DNA from: Sphingomonas sp. Root710
GTDB taxonomy: Bacteria; Pseudomonadota; Alphaproteobacteria; Sphingomonadales; Sphingomonadaceae
DNA length: 64,000 nucleotides
Direction: 5' to 3'
NCBI RefSeq assembly: GCF_001429065.1
Contig: NZ_LMIB01000001.1
Location: 877,933-941,932, forward strand
Both the position numbers and the translations under genes were made by a program. The notes under the pieces were generated by a model, which was given only the letters and a program-made list of their open reading frames with translations, did no database searches and was not told the DNA's origin. Position 1 is the first letter of the stretch; each line of letters begins with the position of its first letter. Below are positions 1 through 9,370 of the stretch, piece after piece.

Positions 1-770
1 ACCGCAACCGGCACCACGCCGTCGAGCCGGTCGAGCACGCCGCCATGGCCGGGCAACAGCTTGCCGCTGTCCTTCACCCCCGAACGGCGCTTCAGCCAGC
101 TTTCGAACAGGTCGCCCATCTGCGCCGCCGCGGCAAGTGGCGCTCCCGCGATCCAGCAGGCGAGCGGCAATTTGCCGAGCGAGGCCACCCCCGCGCCGGC
201 GATCGCCGCCGCCGCCATCCCGCCGATCAGCCCTGCCCAGGTCTTGTTCGGGCTGAGCGTCGGCGCGAGCTTGGGCCCGCCGATCGTACGGCCTGCGAAA
301 TAGGCGCCGATGTCGGTCGCCCAGACGATCACGAGCGTCCAGAGCGCGAGGATGAGCCCCTGCCCCGGCTGTTCGCGCAGGAAGATCAGCGCGGCCGCGG
401 GCAGCACAGCATAGAGCAGCCCCGCACCGAGTCGAGCGCGGAAGGTAACGACCGCGAGCAGGATCGCGCCGAGCCCAGTGAGATCGACGGTCTGCGCGAT
501 CAGCCGGTCCTGATAGGCGGCGAGATCGATGGGGTTGATGAGGGCCAAAGCCGAAACCATCAGCCCAGCGGCCAACAGCGCGGCAAGGATGGTCTGCCAG
601 CGTGAGGCCTGCGCCATGGCGGCCCATTCGACCATCATCAGCACCGCGAGCAGCGAGACCAGCGCCCAGAAGGCAATACCACCCAGCCACAGCGCACCGA
701 TCGCCACGACGATCATCGCGACGCCCGACAGGACGCGCAGCTGGAGTTCGGAGGCCGGGGCCTTGTTCAT
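1..770 (-). CDS. cdsA: Phosphatidate cytidylyltransferase (3' part cut by window edge)
   Basis: Makes CDP-diacylglycerol from phosphatidic acid and CTP in the inner membrane, the branch point for phospholipid synthesis. The translation from the ATG at 770 begins MNKAPASELQLRVLSG and is strongly hydrophobic with several membrane spans. The CDS family signature is visible near the window edge: KRRSGVKDSGKLLPGHGG followed by VLDRLDG, including the Asp residues that bind metal. The last residues lie outside the window. It starts 7 bases after the uppS stop, so it is the distal visible gene of a pyrH-frr-uppS-cdsA operon, a common order in Proteobacteria. It supplies the substrate of the PssA encoded a few kilobases away. 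Confidence 0.93.
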   Translation of the reverse strand, partial: MNKAPASELQLRVLSGVAMIVVAIGALWLGGIAFWALVSLLAVLMMVEWAAMAQASRWQTILAALLAAGLMVSALALINPIDLAAYQDRLIAQTVDLTGLGAILLAVVTFRARLGAGLLYAVLPAAALIFLREQPGQGLILALWTLVIVWATDIGAYFAGRTIGGPKLAPTLSPNKTWAGLIGGMAAAAIAGAGVASLGKLPLACWIAGAPLAAAAQMGDLFESWLKRRSGVKDSGKLLPGHGGVLDRLDGVVPVA

Positions 771-777
771 GACCGGT

Positions 778-1524
778 TTATCGTCCGCCGAAGCGGCGCT
801 CCCGCGTACCGAAATCGGCAATGGCGGCGGCTAGCGCCTCGCCGTCGAAATCGGGCCAGAGCGTGTCGACGAACAACAGTTCGGCATAAGCCGCCTGCCA
901 CAGCAGGAAGTTGGAGAGACGCCGCTCCCCCGACGTGCGGATCAGCAGGTCGAGCGGCGGCAGATCGCTGGTATCGAGCCGGGCCTCGATCGCGGCGGGA
1001 TCTATATCTTCCGGCGCGAGCACGCCCGACTGCACGTCGGTGGCGATGTCCCGGATCGCGCGGACCATCTCGTCCTGCGCGCCATAATTGAGCGCCAGCA
1101 CGAAATCGAGCCGGCGGTTGTTCTTGGTCCGCTCGACACCCTCGCGGACGAGGTTGATGAGCTCGTTATCGAGGCCATCGATATTGCCGATCGTGCGCAG
1201 CCGGATGCCGTTGCGGTCCATGCCCGCAATCTCCTTGCGCAGATAATGGCGCAGCAGCCCCATCAGGTCTGAGACTTCCTCGGTCGACCGCCGCCAGTTC
1301 TCCGAGGAGAAAGCGTACAGCGTCAGCGCCTTGAGCCCCATGTCGGCGGCGGCCTTGACGGTGACGCGCACCGCCTCGGCGCCGGCGCGATGGCCGGCGA
1401 CGCGTGGCAGGAAGCGGCGCTTGGCCCAGCGGCCATTGCCGTCCATGATGATCGCGACATGGCGCGGACCAGCGCCCGTCGCCGCATCGGCGGTGGAAAC
1501 GGGGCTGGCCGAAAGGCCGCTCAC
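778..1524 (-). CDS. uppS: Undecaprenyl diphosphate synthase
   Basis: Cis-prenyltransferase that elongates farnesyl diphosphate to the C55 carrier used for peptidoglycan and O-antigen. About 248 residues, the usual length. Conserved elements are present in order: [16 protein letters not shown] with the catalytic Asp, [21 protein letters not shown], and a C-terminal [18 protein letters not shown]. The start chosen is the GTG at 1524, which overlaps the frr stop by four bases (GTGA), implying translational coupling. No ATG lies between that point and the MDGNG motif, so GTG is the best supported start. The same frame stays open far upstream through frr, but that extension is a shadow. Confidence 0.94.
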   Translation of the reverse strand: MSGLSASPVSTADAATGAGPRHVAIIMDGNGRWAKRRFLPRVAGHRAGAEAVRVTVKAAADMGLKALTLYAFSSENWRRSTEEVSDLMGLLRHYLRKEIAGMDRNGIRLRTIGNIDGLDNELINLVREGVERTKNNRRLDFVLALNYGAQDEMVRAIRDIATDVQSGVLAPEDIDPAAIEARLDTSDLPPLDLLIRTSGERRLSNFLLWQAAYAELLFVDTLWPDFDGEALAAAIADFGTRERRFGGR

Positions 1525-2078
1525 TTGCCGAGGATTTCCTTTTCCTTGGCGCCGGCCGCCGCGTCGATCTCGGCGATCGTGCTGTCGGTCAGCTTCTGCA
1601 CCTCGGTTTCGCGGCGCTTGCGCTCGTCCTCGCTGATCTCGCCCTTCTTCTCGTCGGTCTTGAGATTGTCCATGCCGTCGCGGCGCACGTTGCGCGCGGC
1701 GACGCGGGCCTTTTCGGCATATTGGCCGGCGAGCTTGGCGAGCTCCTTGCGGCGCTCCTCGGTCAGGTCGGGGATCGGGATGCGCAGCGTCTGCCCGTCC
1801 ATGATCGGATTGAGGCCGAGCCCGGCCGAGCGGATCGCCTTGTCGACCGGGCCGACATTGCTCTTGTCCCACACCTGTACCGACAGCATCCGCGGCTCGG
1901 GCGCGGTCACCGTGGCGGCCTGGTTCAGCGGCATGTGCGCGCCATAGACCTCGACCGTGATCGGATCGAGCAGGTTGACCGAAGCGCGGCCGGTGCGAAG
2001 GCCGATGAGGTCGCTCTTCAGCGCCTCGACCGCGCCATGCATGCGCCGTTCGAGATCGGCCTTGTCGAAAGCGGGCAT
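1521..2078 (-). CDS. frr: Ribosome recycling factor
   Basis: Splits post-termination ribosomes together with EF-G. 185 residues, the standard size. The N-terminus [20 protein letters not shown] and the internal RTGRAS segment are typical of RRF, as are the basic helix around [17 protein letters not shown] and the charged C-terminal helix rich in Glu and Lys. It follows pyrH by 12 bases and overlaps uppS by four, in the conserved pyrH-frr-uppS-cdsA order. Confidence 0.97.
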   Translation of the reverse strand: MPAFDKADLERRMHGAVEALKSDLIGLRTGRASVNLLDPITVEVYGAHMPLNQAATVTAPEPRMLSVQVWDKSNVGPVDKAIRSAGLGLNPIMDGQTLRIPIPDLTEERRKELAKLAGQYAEKARVAARNVRRDGMDNLKTDEKKGEISEDERKRRETEVQKLTDSTIAEIDAAAGAKEKEILGK

Positions 2079-2090
2079 TGTCGTCTCCCC

Positions 2091-2819
2091 TTAATTCTGG
2101 ACGATCGTGGCGGTGCCCGATCCGGCGAGCACCTGGGCCAGATTGCCCTGCTCCCGGATGTTGAATACCACGATCGGGATGTTGTTGTCGCGGCACAGCG
2201 CGACAGCGCTGGCGTCCATCACCTTCAGATTGTCGGCGAGGACGCGGTTGAACGTGACCGTGTCATAGCGCTTGGCGTCGGGCACCTTCTTTGGATCGGC
2301 GTCGTAGACACCGTCGACCGAGGTGCCCTTGAGCAGCGCGTCGCAGCCCATTTCGGCGGCGCGCAACGCGGCGGCGCTGTCGGTGGTGAAATATGGATTG
2401 CCGGTTCCCGCCGCGAAGATCACGATCCGGCCCTTGTCGAGATGGCGCTCGGCGCGGCGGCGGATGAAGGGTTCGCACACCGTGCTCATCGGAATGGCCG
2501 ACTGGACGCGGGTATCGACGCCGATCTGCTCGAGCGCATTTTGCACCGCGAGCGCGTTCATCACCGTGGCGAGCATCCCCATATAATCGGCGCTCGTCCG
2601 GTCGAACCCCTTGGCCGCGGCGGCGAGGCCACGGAAGATGTTGCCGCCGCCGACGACGAGGCACAGCTCGTAATTCGCCGCCACATCGGCAATCTCGCGG
2701 GCGACGCGGGTGACGGTGTCGGGATCGATCCCGAACTGCCCCTGCCCCATCAGCACCTCACCCGACAGCTTCAGCAGGATACGTTTGAAGCGCGGACGGT
2801 CCATAGGTTCGGATCTCAT
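2091..2819 (-). CDS. pyrH: UMP kinase
   Basis: Phosphorylates UMP to UDP with ATP as a cytosolic hexamer of the amino-acid kinase fold. Visible motifs are the N-terminal [13 protein letters not shown], the glycine loop [10 protein letters not shown], and the C-terminal [19 protein letters not shown] that binds nucleotide. 242 residues from the first ATG; an ATG five codons in (2804, MDRPRFKR) fits homologues equally well and neither has a strong Shine-Dalgarno. It is separated from tsf by a strong hairpin terminator, so it probably has its own promoter in the short gap upstream. Confidence 0.96.
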   Translation of the reverse strand: MRSEPMDRPRFKRILLKLSGEVLMGQGQFGIDPDTVTRVAREIADVAANYELCLVVGGGNIFRGLAAAAKGFDRTSADYMGMLATVMNALAVQNALEQIGVDTRVQSAIPMSTVCEPFIRRRAERHLDKGRIVIFAAGTGNPYFTTDSAAALRAAEMGCDALLKGTSVDGVYDADPKKVPDAKRYDTVTFNRVLADNLKVMDASAVALCRDNNIPIVVFNIREQGNLAQVLAGSGTATIVQN

Positions 2820-2876
2820 ATCTTACGGGAAGCGGGGGGCACCTTAGAAGCAGGTTTCGAGCCTGCCAAGCGTGCA

Positions 2877-2918
2877 TGAAAAAGGCCCGCCCTCCCGGCT
2901 TGCGCGGGAGGGCGGGCC
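2877..2918 (-). terminator. Rho-independent terminator after tsf
   Basis: A perfect 14-bp inverted repeat (arms 2884-2897 and 2905-2918, GC-rich, 7-base loop) lies just downstream of the tsf stop. Read on the minus strand it is followed by TTTTTC. The CCTCCCG...CGGGAGG core with a GCTTGCG loop resembles the palindrome at 47523-47548, so the terminator may have been derived from a dispersed repeat. Confidence 0.85.
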
Positions 2919-2930
2919 TGGTTTTCGGGC

Positions 2931-3857
2931 TTAGCCCTTGGCCGCGGCGGCGACTTCGGCGGCGAAGTCGCTCGTTTCCTTCTCGATGCCTTCGCCGAGC
3001 TGGAAGCGGACATAGTCCTTCAGCGTGATCGAACCGCCGGCCGCCTTGGCGGCGTTGGCGACGACCTGTGCGATCGGGGTCTTGTTGTCGATCACGAAGA
3101 CCTGGCTGAGCAGCGCATTTTCCTTGCGGAACTTGGCGACCGCACCCTGGACCATCTTCTCGATGATGTCGGCGGGCTTGCCCGATTCGGCGGCCTTCTC
3201 GACGGCGATCGCGCGCTCGCGCTCGATCACGGCCGGGTCGAGGCCATCCTCGTTGAGCGACAGCGGGAAGGCGGCGGCGATGTGCATCGCGACCTGCTTG
3301 CCCAGCGCCTCGATCGCGTCGACCGGGGCGTCGCCCTCGAGTGCCACGAGCACGCCGATCTTGCCGAGGCCCGGCGACACGGCGTTGTGCATGTAGGACA
3401 CGACCGCGCCTTGCGACACTTCGACGATCTTCGCGCGGCGCAGCGTCTGATTCTCACCGATCGTGGCGATGTTCGAGGTCAGCTTGTCGCTGACCGAACC
3501 TTCGCCGCCCGGATAGGCGGCAGCGCCGAGCGCGGCGATGTCGTCACCGGTCTTGAGCGCAAGCGCCGAGACGGTGCGGACGAAATCCTGGAACTGCTCG
3601 TTCTTGGCGACGAAGTCGGTCTCCGAGTTGACCTCGACGGCAGCGCCCTTGGTGCCCTCGACGGCAACGCCGACCAGGCCCTCGGCCGCGGTTCGGCTCG
3701 ACTTCTTGGCGGCGGTGGCGAGGCCTTTGGTGCGCAGCCAGTCGATCGCGGCGTCCATGTCGCCATTGGTCTCGGTCAGCGCCTTCTTGCAGTCCATCAT
3801 GCCGGCGCCGGACTTCTCGCGCAGTTCCTTGACGGCAGCAGCGGTGATCTCCGCCAT
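2931..3857 (-). CDS. tsf: Translation elongation factor Ts
   Basis: Guanine nucleotide exchange factor for EF-Tu. 308 residues. The N-terminal UBA-like domain carries the hallmark [18 protein letters not shown], followed by the core with [14 protein letters not shown]. It lies downstream of rpsB on the same strand with a 117-base gap, the classic rpsB-tsf arrangement, and is closed by a strong hairpin terminator. Confidence 0.98.
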   Translation of the reverse strand: MAEITAAAVKELREKSGAGMMDCKKALTETNGDMDAAIDWLRTKGLATAAKKSSRTAAEGLVGVAVEGTKGAAVEVNSETDFVAKNEQFQDFVRTVSALALKTGDDIAALGAAAYPGGEGSVSDKLTSNIATIGENQTLRRAKIVEVSQGAVVSYMHNAVSPGLGKIGVLVALEGDAPVDAIEALGKQVAMHIAAAFPLSLNEDGLDPAVIERERAIAVEKAAESGKPADIIEKMVQGAVAKFRKENALLSQVFVIDNKTPIAQVVANAAKAAGGSITLKDYVRFQLGEGIEKETSDFAAEVAAAAKG

Positions 3858-3974
3858 ATTCTTCTTCCTTCTTGCTTACGGGACGGGGGAAGGAGCGTTG
3901 CCGCCCCTACCCCCGCTCGTGTCGGCGTTAAGCCCGAACACTTTTATGACAGCGGCCTTCCGGCCGCCGCCGGA

Positions 3975-4730
3975 TCAGTTCGCCAGAGCTTCCTCGACGG
4001 GCGGCTCGGCCGCAGCGCCGAAATCCTCGCCGCGCGCCTGGCGCGCGTCGTTGCCGCCGCGGGTCGCGGCCTCGGCGATCGACTCGCAATAGAGGCGGAT
4101 GGCGCGGGCGGCGTCGTCATTGGCGGGCACCGGGAAGGCGATGCCGTCGGGGCTGACGTTCGAATCGAGGATCGCGACGACCGGAATGCCCAGCGTGTTG
4201 GCTTCCTTGATCGCCAGCTCTTCCTTGTTGGCGTCGATCACGAACATGACGTCGGGGATGCCGCCCATGTCGCGGATGCCGCCGAGCGACAGCTCGAACT
4301 TGTCGCGCTCACGGGTGAGCTGAAGGACTTCCTTCTTGGTCAGGCCGTGGGTGTCGCCCGACAGCTGCTCTTCGAGCGCCTTGAAGCGCTTGATCGAGTT
4401 CGAGATGGTCTTCCAGTTGGTGAGCATGCCGCCCAGCCAGCGATGGTTGACATAATGCTGGCCCGAACGGCGCGCGGCCTCGGCGATCGGTTCCTGCGCC
4501 TGGCGCTTGGTGCCGACGAACAGGACCTTGCCGCCATTCTGGACGGTCTGGGCCACGAACTCGAGCGCGCGCGCGAACAGCGGAACGGTCTGCGAGAGAT
4601 CGATGATGTGGACGCCGTTGCGGTCTCCGAAGAGATACGGCTTCATCTTCGGGTTCCAGCGGTGAGTCTGGTGACCGAAATGCGCGCCGGCGTCGAGCAA
4701 CGCCTGCATGGAGACGGTGGGAGCCGCCAT
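3975..4730 (-). CDS. rpsB: 30S ribosomal protein S2
   Basis: Component of the small ribosomal subunit. 251 residues beginning [20 protein letters not shown], with the S2 landmarks [12 protein letters not shown], the [10 protein letters not shown] segment, and the [14 protein letters not shown] motif. The C-terminal tail is acidic and Ala-rich as in other alphaproteobacteria. A plausible sigma-70 promoter for it lies on the minus strand around 4823-4852 (TTGATT, 17 bases, TAGAGG), back to back with the LexA-box promoter on the plus strand. Confidence 0.98.
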   Translation of the reverse strand: MAAPTVSMQALLDAGAHFGHQTHRWNPKMKPYLFGDRNGVHIIDLSQTVPLFARALEFVAQTVQNGGKVLFVGTKRQAQEPIAEAARRSGQHYVNHRWLGGMLTNWKTISNSIKRFKALEEQLSGDTHGLTKKEVLQLTRERDKFELSLGGIRDMGGIPDVMFVIDANKEELAIKEANTLGIPVVAILDSNVSPDGIAFPVPANDDAARAIRLYCESIAEAATRGGNDARQARGEDFGAAAEPPVEEALAN

Positions 4731-4853
4731 AGGATTTTCTCCTTACCCGGTTGAACCTCTGTGGGGCGGGAACCGGGAAACCCGGCACCGGTATGGATGC
4801 CCCACATGTGGAATGCGCGGGCCTCTATGCGACCTGCCGTGCAAAATCAAGGG

Positions 4854-4883
4854 TTGACATGCAAGAACAAAACATGAACATAG
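4854..4883 (+). promoter_or_regulatory. Sigma-70 promoter with embedded LexA (SOS) box
   Basis: A perfect -35 hexamer TTGACA (4854-4859) is followed by GAAC-N7-GAAC at 4865-4879 (GAACAAAACATGAAC), the alphaproteobacterial LexA operator. A weak -10 candidate (ACATAG, 4878-4883) overlaps the end of the operator, so bound LexA would sit between -35 and -10. About 80 bases downstream is the start of a small membrane-protein gene. The match to the operator is direct; regulation by LexA is inferred. Confidence 0.7.
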
Positions 4884-4960
4884 GGAACAGCACACCGTTT
4901 CAGGCGCTTTTTCGGCACTGCAATCGCCAAAGCGTGGGGAACGGACGACAAAGGATGAAT

Positions 4961-5182
4961 ATGATGGTTCAGTTTCTTTCCTTCGCGCTGTTCTCGACGG
5001 TCACGCTGATTTCGATCCTGGCGATCGTCGCCACGGTCAAGGCTGAGCTGCCCTATATCCTGCGCGCGCTCGGCATCGATCCCGCGCCGCTTCCACCGCT
5101 CCACAACACGCGCGAACCGCGCGTCCGGGTCATTCGCCCGGCGCAGCCTGCGTCGCGGCAATCGTTCCGCGCTGCCGCCTGA
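4961..5182 (+). CDS. Small single-pass membrane protein, probably SOS-induced
   Basis: About 73 residues. I do not recognise a named family. The N-terminus is one hydrophobic helix (roughly residues 5-26, FLSFALFSTVTLISILAI) and the rest is a Pro/Arg-rich tail ending in QSFRAAA. Three ATGs cluster at 4955, 4961 and 4964; AAAGG at 4950-4954 gives good spacing for the last two, so 4961 or 4964 is preferred. The frame is open further upstream to 4751, but that part crosses the promoter and is not protein-like. The gene lies under a TTGACA promoter carrying a LexA box. Its last 53 bases overlap the 3' end of pssA on the opposite strand. By position and architecture it could be a damage-induced envelope or division regulator, in the manner of Caulobacter SidA; that is inference only. 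Confidence 0.7.
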   Translation: MMVQFLSFALFSTVTLISILAIVATVKAELPYILRALGIDPAPLPPLHNTREPRVRVIRPAQPASRQSFRAAA

Positions 5183-5921
5183 TCCGGGCATAGGCGAGGA
5201 CGCTGAACGGGATCGTCGCGAGGTAGAACAGCATCAGCGCGCTGAGCGTGTGCCAGGGTGCGGTGAACAACGCAGCGCCCGCCATGGCTACCAGCAGCAG
5301 CGCGGGCAGACGCCAGGCGCGCGAGATATGGAGCGACGACCAGCTGTAGGTCGCGAGGTCCGAAATCATCAGGAAGCCGATCAGCGCCGCCCATCCGCAG
5401 ATGAAATAGGGATCGCGGAAGATATCGAGGTCGCTCCACAGCCACATCGCCACCGGCACCAGCATCATCCCTGCGCCGGTGGGCGCCGGGACCCCGGTCA
5501 GGAAACCGGCAGTCTTGCGCGGATGCTCGGCGCTGTCGATCGACGCGTTGAAGCGCGCCAGGCGCAACGCGGCGCAGACGGCATAGCCCAGCGCGAAGAT
5601 CCACCCGAAGCGCGGTATCTCGTTCAGCGACCAAAGGAACATGATGATCGCGGGGGATACGCCGAACGCGATCACGTCGGAAAGCGAATCGAGCTCCGCG
5701 CCGAACCGGCTCTCACCCTTCAGCAGCCGCGCGATCCGGCCGTCGAGCCCGTCGAGGATGCCGGCGATCAGGATCGCGAGCAGCGCCTTTTCCCAATCGC
5801 CCGCGATCGCGAAGCGTACGCCGGTCAGGCCCGAGCAGAGCGCCAGCGCGGTCACCGCATTGGGTGCGACCGCCCGCGCCGGAATGCCACGCCTGATATT
5901 CGCCCGACGTCCGCGCATCAT
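5130..5921 (-). CDS. pssA: CDP-diacylglycerol-serine O-phosphatidyltransferase
   Basis: Integral membrane enzyme making phosphatidylserine from CDP-diacylglycerol and serine. 263 residues with several hydrophobic spans. The CDP-alcohol phosphatidyltransferase signature is complete: DGRIAR, eight residues, G, three residues, D, three residues, D (DGRIARLLKGESRFGAELD and then SLSD). It lies 24 bases downstream of psd on the same strand, so the two steps to phosphatidylethanolamine are co-transcribed. The 3' end overlaps the convergent small membrane-protein gene. Confidence 0.95.
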   Translation of the reverse strand: MMRGRRANIRRGIPARAVAPNAVTALALCSGLTGVRFAIAGDWEKALLAILIAGILDGLDGRIARLLKGESRFGAELDSLSDVIAFGVSPAIIMFLWSLNEIPRFGWIFALGYAVCAALRLARFNASIDSAEHPRKTAGFLTGVPAPTGAGMMLVPVAMWLWSDLDIFRDPYFICGWAALIGFLMISDLATYSWSSLHISRAWRLPALLLVAMAGAALFTAPWHTLSALMLFYLATIPFSVLAYARIRRQRGTIAATQAAPGE

Positions 5922-5945
5922 CGCTTCGTCATCCTCGCTTCTGGA

Positions 5946-6683
5946 TTATTGCGCCGCACCAATGGTCCGTTCGGCTTCGCCGAGCCTGGCGATGACGGTC
6001 TCGCCCGCGATCGTGCGCTGGCCCAGCGTCACCCGATGCCCGGTGCCCGCGGGCAGATAGACGTCGACGCGGCTGCCGAATCGGATCAGGCCGATGCGCT
6101 GGCCGAGACCAACGATGTCCCCCGCCTTGACGAAGGGCACGATCCTCCGCGCGACCAGCCCGGCGATCTGGGTGAAGCCGATGCGGGTGCCGTCGGCGCC
6201 TTCGACCAGGATATGCTGGCGCTCATTCTCCTCGCTGGCCTTGTCGAGGTCGGCGTTGAGAAAGCTGCCCGGGATATAGGCGACCTTGCGGACCGTCCCC
6301 GCGATCGGGGTACGGTTGATGTGGACGTCGAACACCGACATGAAGATCGAGACGCGGGTCATCGGCGCATCCCCCAGTCCGTCCTCGCCCGCCATTTCGC
6401 GCGGCGGCGGCACGGTGGTGATCATCGTCACGAGGCCGTCGGCGGGCGCGATCACCAGCCCGTCGCCGGTCGGCGTGGTGCGGATCGGATCGCGAAAGAA
6501 GGCCGCGACCCAGATGGTGATGCCGAGCATCGGCCAGGCCAGCGTCTCCCAGGCGAGCAGCGCGAAGACGAGCGCGATCACCGCCGAGAGCAGGACGAAC
6601 TTGCGGCCTTCGGGGTGCACGCTGGGCCAGCGCCACTTGACCGAAGTGGTTCCGATGTCTGGTTTATCGAGTGAAGTCATCAC
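5946..6683 (-). CDS. psd: Phosphatidylserine decarboxylase proenzyme
   Basis: Pyruvoyl-dependent membrane enzyme producing phosphatidylethanolamine. About 245 residues, the short type common in alphaproteobacteria. One or two hydrophobic helices near residues 28-65 anchor it. The conserved core [14 protein letters not shown] and the cleavage site RFGSRVD near the C-terminus are visible; the Gly-Ser bond is where self-cleavage creates the pyruvoyl group. ATGs at 6683 and 6680 are both possible starts. Forms an operon with pssA. Confidence 0.95.
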   Translation of the reverse strand: MMTSLDKPDIGTTSVKWRWPSVHPEGRKFVLLSAVIALVFALLAWETLAWPMLGITIWVAAFFRDPIRTTPTGDGLVIAPADGLVTMITTVPPPREMAGEDGLGDAPMTRVSIFMSVFDVHINRTPIAGTVRKVAYIPGSFLNADLDKASEENERQHILVEGADGTRIGFTQIAGLVARRIVPFVKAGDIVGLGQRIGLIRFGSRVDVYLPAGTGHRVTLGQRTIAGETVIARLGEAERTIGAAQ

Positions 6684-6845
6684 ACCACCCTAGGCGTCCG
6701 CGCGATGGCTGACAATCGCCGCCGCCGCGTTCCCGTTCCCCCGCTCGGCCCGAAATGCCCAAAAAATCGACGCGGCGACGGTTGATCCCACGGATTTCGT
6801 GGCCTAGGGACCTCGCGAAATATCCCTCCCCGGAGACAGAGAAAC

Positions 6846-8066
6846 ATGGCGAAGATCAAGGTGAAGACCCCGGTCGTCGAACTCGACGGCGACGAGATGA
6901 CCCGCATCATCTGGCAGTGGATTCGCGAACGCCTGATCCTTCCCTATCTCGATATCGACCTGAAATATTACGATCTCTCCGTCGAGAAGCGTGACGAGAC
7001 CGCCGACCAGATCACCATCGACAGCGCCAAGGCGATCCAGAAGTACGGCGTCGGCGTCAAATGCGCGACGATCACCCCCGACGAAGCCCGCGTCGAGGAG
7101 TTCAAGCTCAAGAAGATGTGGAAGTCGCCCAACGGCACGATCCGCAACATCCTCGGCGGCGTCGTCTTCCGCGAGCCGATCGTGATCAAGAACGTCCCCA
7201 GGCTGGTTCCGGGCTGGACCGACCCGATCGTCGTCGGCCGCCACGCCTTCGGCGACCAGTATCGCGCCACCGACTTCCGCGTCCCGGGCCCCGGCAAGCT
7301 CCGCATGGTGTGGGAAGGCGAAGACGGCCAGCGGATCGAGCATGAAGTGTTCGACTATCCGTCGTCGGGCGTCGCGATGGGCATGTACAATCTCGACGAA
7401 TCGATCCGCGATTTTGCCCGCGCCAGCATGAACTATGCGCTCGACCGTGGATGGCCGCTCTATCTGTCGACCAAGAACACGATCCTCAAGGCCTATGACG
7501 GCCAGTTCAAGGACCTGTTCCAGGAAGTGTTCGACGCCGAGTTCGCCGCCAAGTTCAAGGCGCGCAACATCGTCTATGAGCACCGCCTGATCGACGACAT
7601 GGTCGCCTCCGCACTCAAGTGGAGCGGCAAGTTCGTCTGGGCCTGCAAGAATTACGACGGCGACGTGCAGTCGGACACCGTCGCGCAGGGCTTCGGCTCG
7701 CTGGGCCTGATGACCTCGGTGCTGATGTCGCCCGACGGCAAGACGATCGAGGCCGAAGCCGCGCACGGCACCGTCACCCGCCACTATCGCATGCACCAGC
7801 AGGGCAAGCAGACCTCGACCAACCCGATCGCCTCGATCTTCGCCTGGACGCAGGGCCTGCAGTTCCGCGGCAAGTTCGACGACACGCCCGACGTCGTGAA
7901 GTTCGCCGAGACGCTTGAGCGCGTCTGCATCGAGACCGTCGAAAAGGGCGGCATGACCAAGGATCTCGCCATCCTGATCGGCCCGGACCAGCCCTGGATG
8001 ACCACCGAGCAGTTCTTCGAGGAAATCCGTGTGAACCTCGAAAAGGAAATGGCCGCCTGGGCGTAA
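6846..8066 (+). CDS. icd: NADP-dependent isocitrate dehydrogenase
   Basis: Oxidatively decarboxylates isocitrate to 2-oxoglutarate in the TCA cycle. 406 residues and similar in length and sequence to the eukaryotic-type dimeric NADP enzyme rather than the E. coli type: [18 protein letters not shown] at the start, [12 protein letters not shown] for substrate binding, and [12 protein letters not shown] with [15 protein letters not shown] near the cofactor site. GGAGA at 6833-6837 precedes the ATG. Single-gene unit followed by a hairpin terminator. Confidence 0.97.
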   Translation: MAKIKVKTPVVELDGDEMTRIIWQWIRERLILPYLDIDLKYYDLSVEKRDETADQITIDSAKAIQKYGVGVKCATITPDEARVEEFKLKKMWKSPNGTIRNILGGVVFREPIVIKNVPRLVPGWTDPIVVGRHAFGDQYRATDFRVPGPGKLRMVWEGEDGQRIEHEVFDYPSSGVAMGMYNLDESIRDFARASMNYALDRGWPLYLSTKNTILKAYDGQFKDLFQEVFDAEFAAKFKARNIVYEHRLIDDMVASALKWSGKFVWACKNYDGDVQSDTVAQGFGSLGLMTSVLMSPDGKTIEAEAAHGTVTRHYRMHQQGKQTSTNPIASIFAWTQGLQFRGKFDDTPDVVKFAETLERVCIETVEKGGMTKDLAILIGPDQPWMTTEQFFEEIRVNLEKEMAAWA

Positions 8067-8088
8067 GTTCGGCGCCAGTTTGAAACAG

Positions 8089-8120
8089 GGGCGTCATTCC
8101 ATTGGAATGGCGCCCTTTTT
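8089..8120 (+). terminator. Rho-independent terminator after icd
   Basis: Inverted repeat with arms 8089-8100 and 8104-8115 (12 pairs, one T-G wobble, 3-base loop) followed by TTTTT at 8116-8120. It also covers the stop codon and last codons of the convergent monooxygenase gene, so it may terminate both transcripts. Confidence 0.75.
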
Positions 8121-9317
8121 CATGGGCGATCGGATATGCTCGCGCCGCACGCCGAGCCCGACGATCCGCGCGGGAATGCGCTGGAGCATCGGGAAGCGGT
8201 CGAGCATCCGCACCGCGAGCGGCGCCTCCATCTGCGCCGTCGCGCCGAGCGTCGGCCCCAGCACCCCGGCATGGACCGCGCGCTGCATCGCCTGGATCAC
8301 CCGCACCGGGAAAAGCCGGCGCTTCTGCACCGCGCCGAGCAGCGCATCGACCGGCTCGCCCCGCGACAGCGGCAGCGCCAGGATGTTGGCCGCGGCGACC
8401 GCGTCCTGGATCGCCAGATTGATGCCCACCCCGCCGACCGGCGACATCGCATGCGCCGCGTCGCCGATCGCGAGCAGGCCGGGCCGGTGCCAGCGGCGCA
8501 GCCGGTCGAGCGAGACCGACAGCAGCTTCACATCGTCCCAGGACGCGACAGCGTCCAGTTGATCCGCGATCTCGGGGACGGCGAACGCCACGCGCCTGCG
8601 GAACGCTTCGAGCCCCTCGGCCCGGATCTTCTCCGCCCCGCCCTTGGCGAAGACGAAGGCGCATTGCCAGTAATCGCCCCGGTCGATCATCGCGATCACC
8701 GTGCCCGGGGCGAACTGCCCGGCCGTCTCGTTATGCGCCGTGCGCCGCTTGGGCACGCGGAACCAGAAGACGTCGATCGGCGCGCCGAGATCCTGCTTCT
8801 CCAGCCCGGCCGCGTCGCGCAGGACCGATCCGCGCCCGTCGGCCGCGATCACCAGGTCGGCGCCGATCTCCTCGCCATCGGCCAGGCGCACCCCGGTCAC
8901 CCTGCCCGCCCGCTCGGTCAATCCCGTCACTTCGGCGTCCATGCGCAGCGAGAAGGCCGGCCAGGCCGACGCCACGTCGCGGACGAAATCGAGGAAATGC
9001 CATTGCGGCATCATCGCCATGAAGCGATGCCGCACCGGCAGATGGCTGAGGTCGGCGACCCGATAATAGCGCCCGCCGATCCGCGCGCTGATGTCGATGA
9101 CTTCGTCATGCTCGCGTTCGAGCAGCGCATCGCCGAGGCCGAGCTCGTCGAACAGCTCGATCGTCGAGGGGTGAACCGTATCGCCGCGAAAGTCGCGCAG
9201 GAAATCGCCATGCTTCTCGATGACCAGCGTCTCGACTCCGGCGCGGGCGAACAATAGCCCGGCCATCATGCCCGCGGGTCCGCCGCCCGCGATCACCAAT
9301 CGTTTATGCATCGTCAT
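8094..9317 (-). CDS. FAD-dependent monooxygenase (UbiH/PHBH-like)
   Basis: Group A flavoprotein monooxygenase of about 407 residues; substrate unknown. The N-terminal Rossmann fingerprint LVIAGGGPAGMMAGLLFARA, the middle DG motif AADGRGSVLRDAAG and the C-terminal GD motif GLLAIGDAAHAMSPVGGVG are all intact, so FAD and NAD(P)H binding are expected. The family hydroxylates aromatic rings in ubiquinone synthesis, aromatic degradation or antibiotic modification. It stands alone with no pathway neighbours, so context does not narrow the substrate. ATGs at 9317 and 9311 are both possible; an AGGGGAGAGG tract lies just upstream. Confidence 0.88.
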   Translation of the reverse strand: MTMHKRLVIAGGGPAGMMAGLLFARAGVETLVIEKHGDFLRDFRGDTVHPSTIELFDELGLGDALLEREHDEVIDISARIGGRYYRVADLSHLPVRHRFMAMMPQWHFLDFVRDVASAWPAFSLRMDAEVTGLTERAGRVTGVRLADGEEIGADLVIAADGRGSVLRDAAGLEKQDLGAPIDVFWFRVPKRRTAHNETAGQFAPGTVIAMIDRGDYWQCAFVFAKGGAEKIRAEGLEAFRRRVAFAVPEIADQLDAVASWDDVKLLSVSLDRLRRWHRPGLLAIGDAAHAMSPVGGVGINLAIQDAVAAANILALPLSRGEPVDALLGAVQKRRLFPVRVIQAMQRAVHAGVLGPTLGATAQMEAPLAVRMLDRFPMLQRIPARIVGLGVRREHIRSPMKKGAIPME

Positions 9318-9370
9318 TCCTCTCCCCTGACGGGTGGCGTTTTCGTTGCTTTGCCGCCACTATCGCAAAC

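Noticed and set aside
778-2196. 472-codon open frame covering frr and uppS
   Set aside because: Only the part from GTG 1524 is UppS; the rest is an Arg/Gly/Pro-rich shadow of frr on the same strand.
3858-3974. Regulatory leader between rpsB and tsf
   Set aside because: Short GC-rich spacer with only imperfect inverted repeats and no T-run; nothing beyond a normal intercistronic region.
4751-4954. Upstream extension of the microprotein frame to 4751
   Set aside because: It crosses the -35 box and LexA operator, has no ribosome-binding site and reads as random sequence; the AAAGG-preceded ATGs at 4961/4964 fit better.
5250-6674. 474-codon plus-strand ORF antisense to pssA and psd
   Set aside because: Composition is Arg/Asp/Glu-rich in the pattern produced by reading the complement of GC-rich genes; pssA and psd motifs are complete on the other strand.
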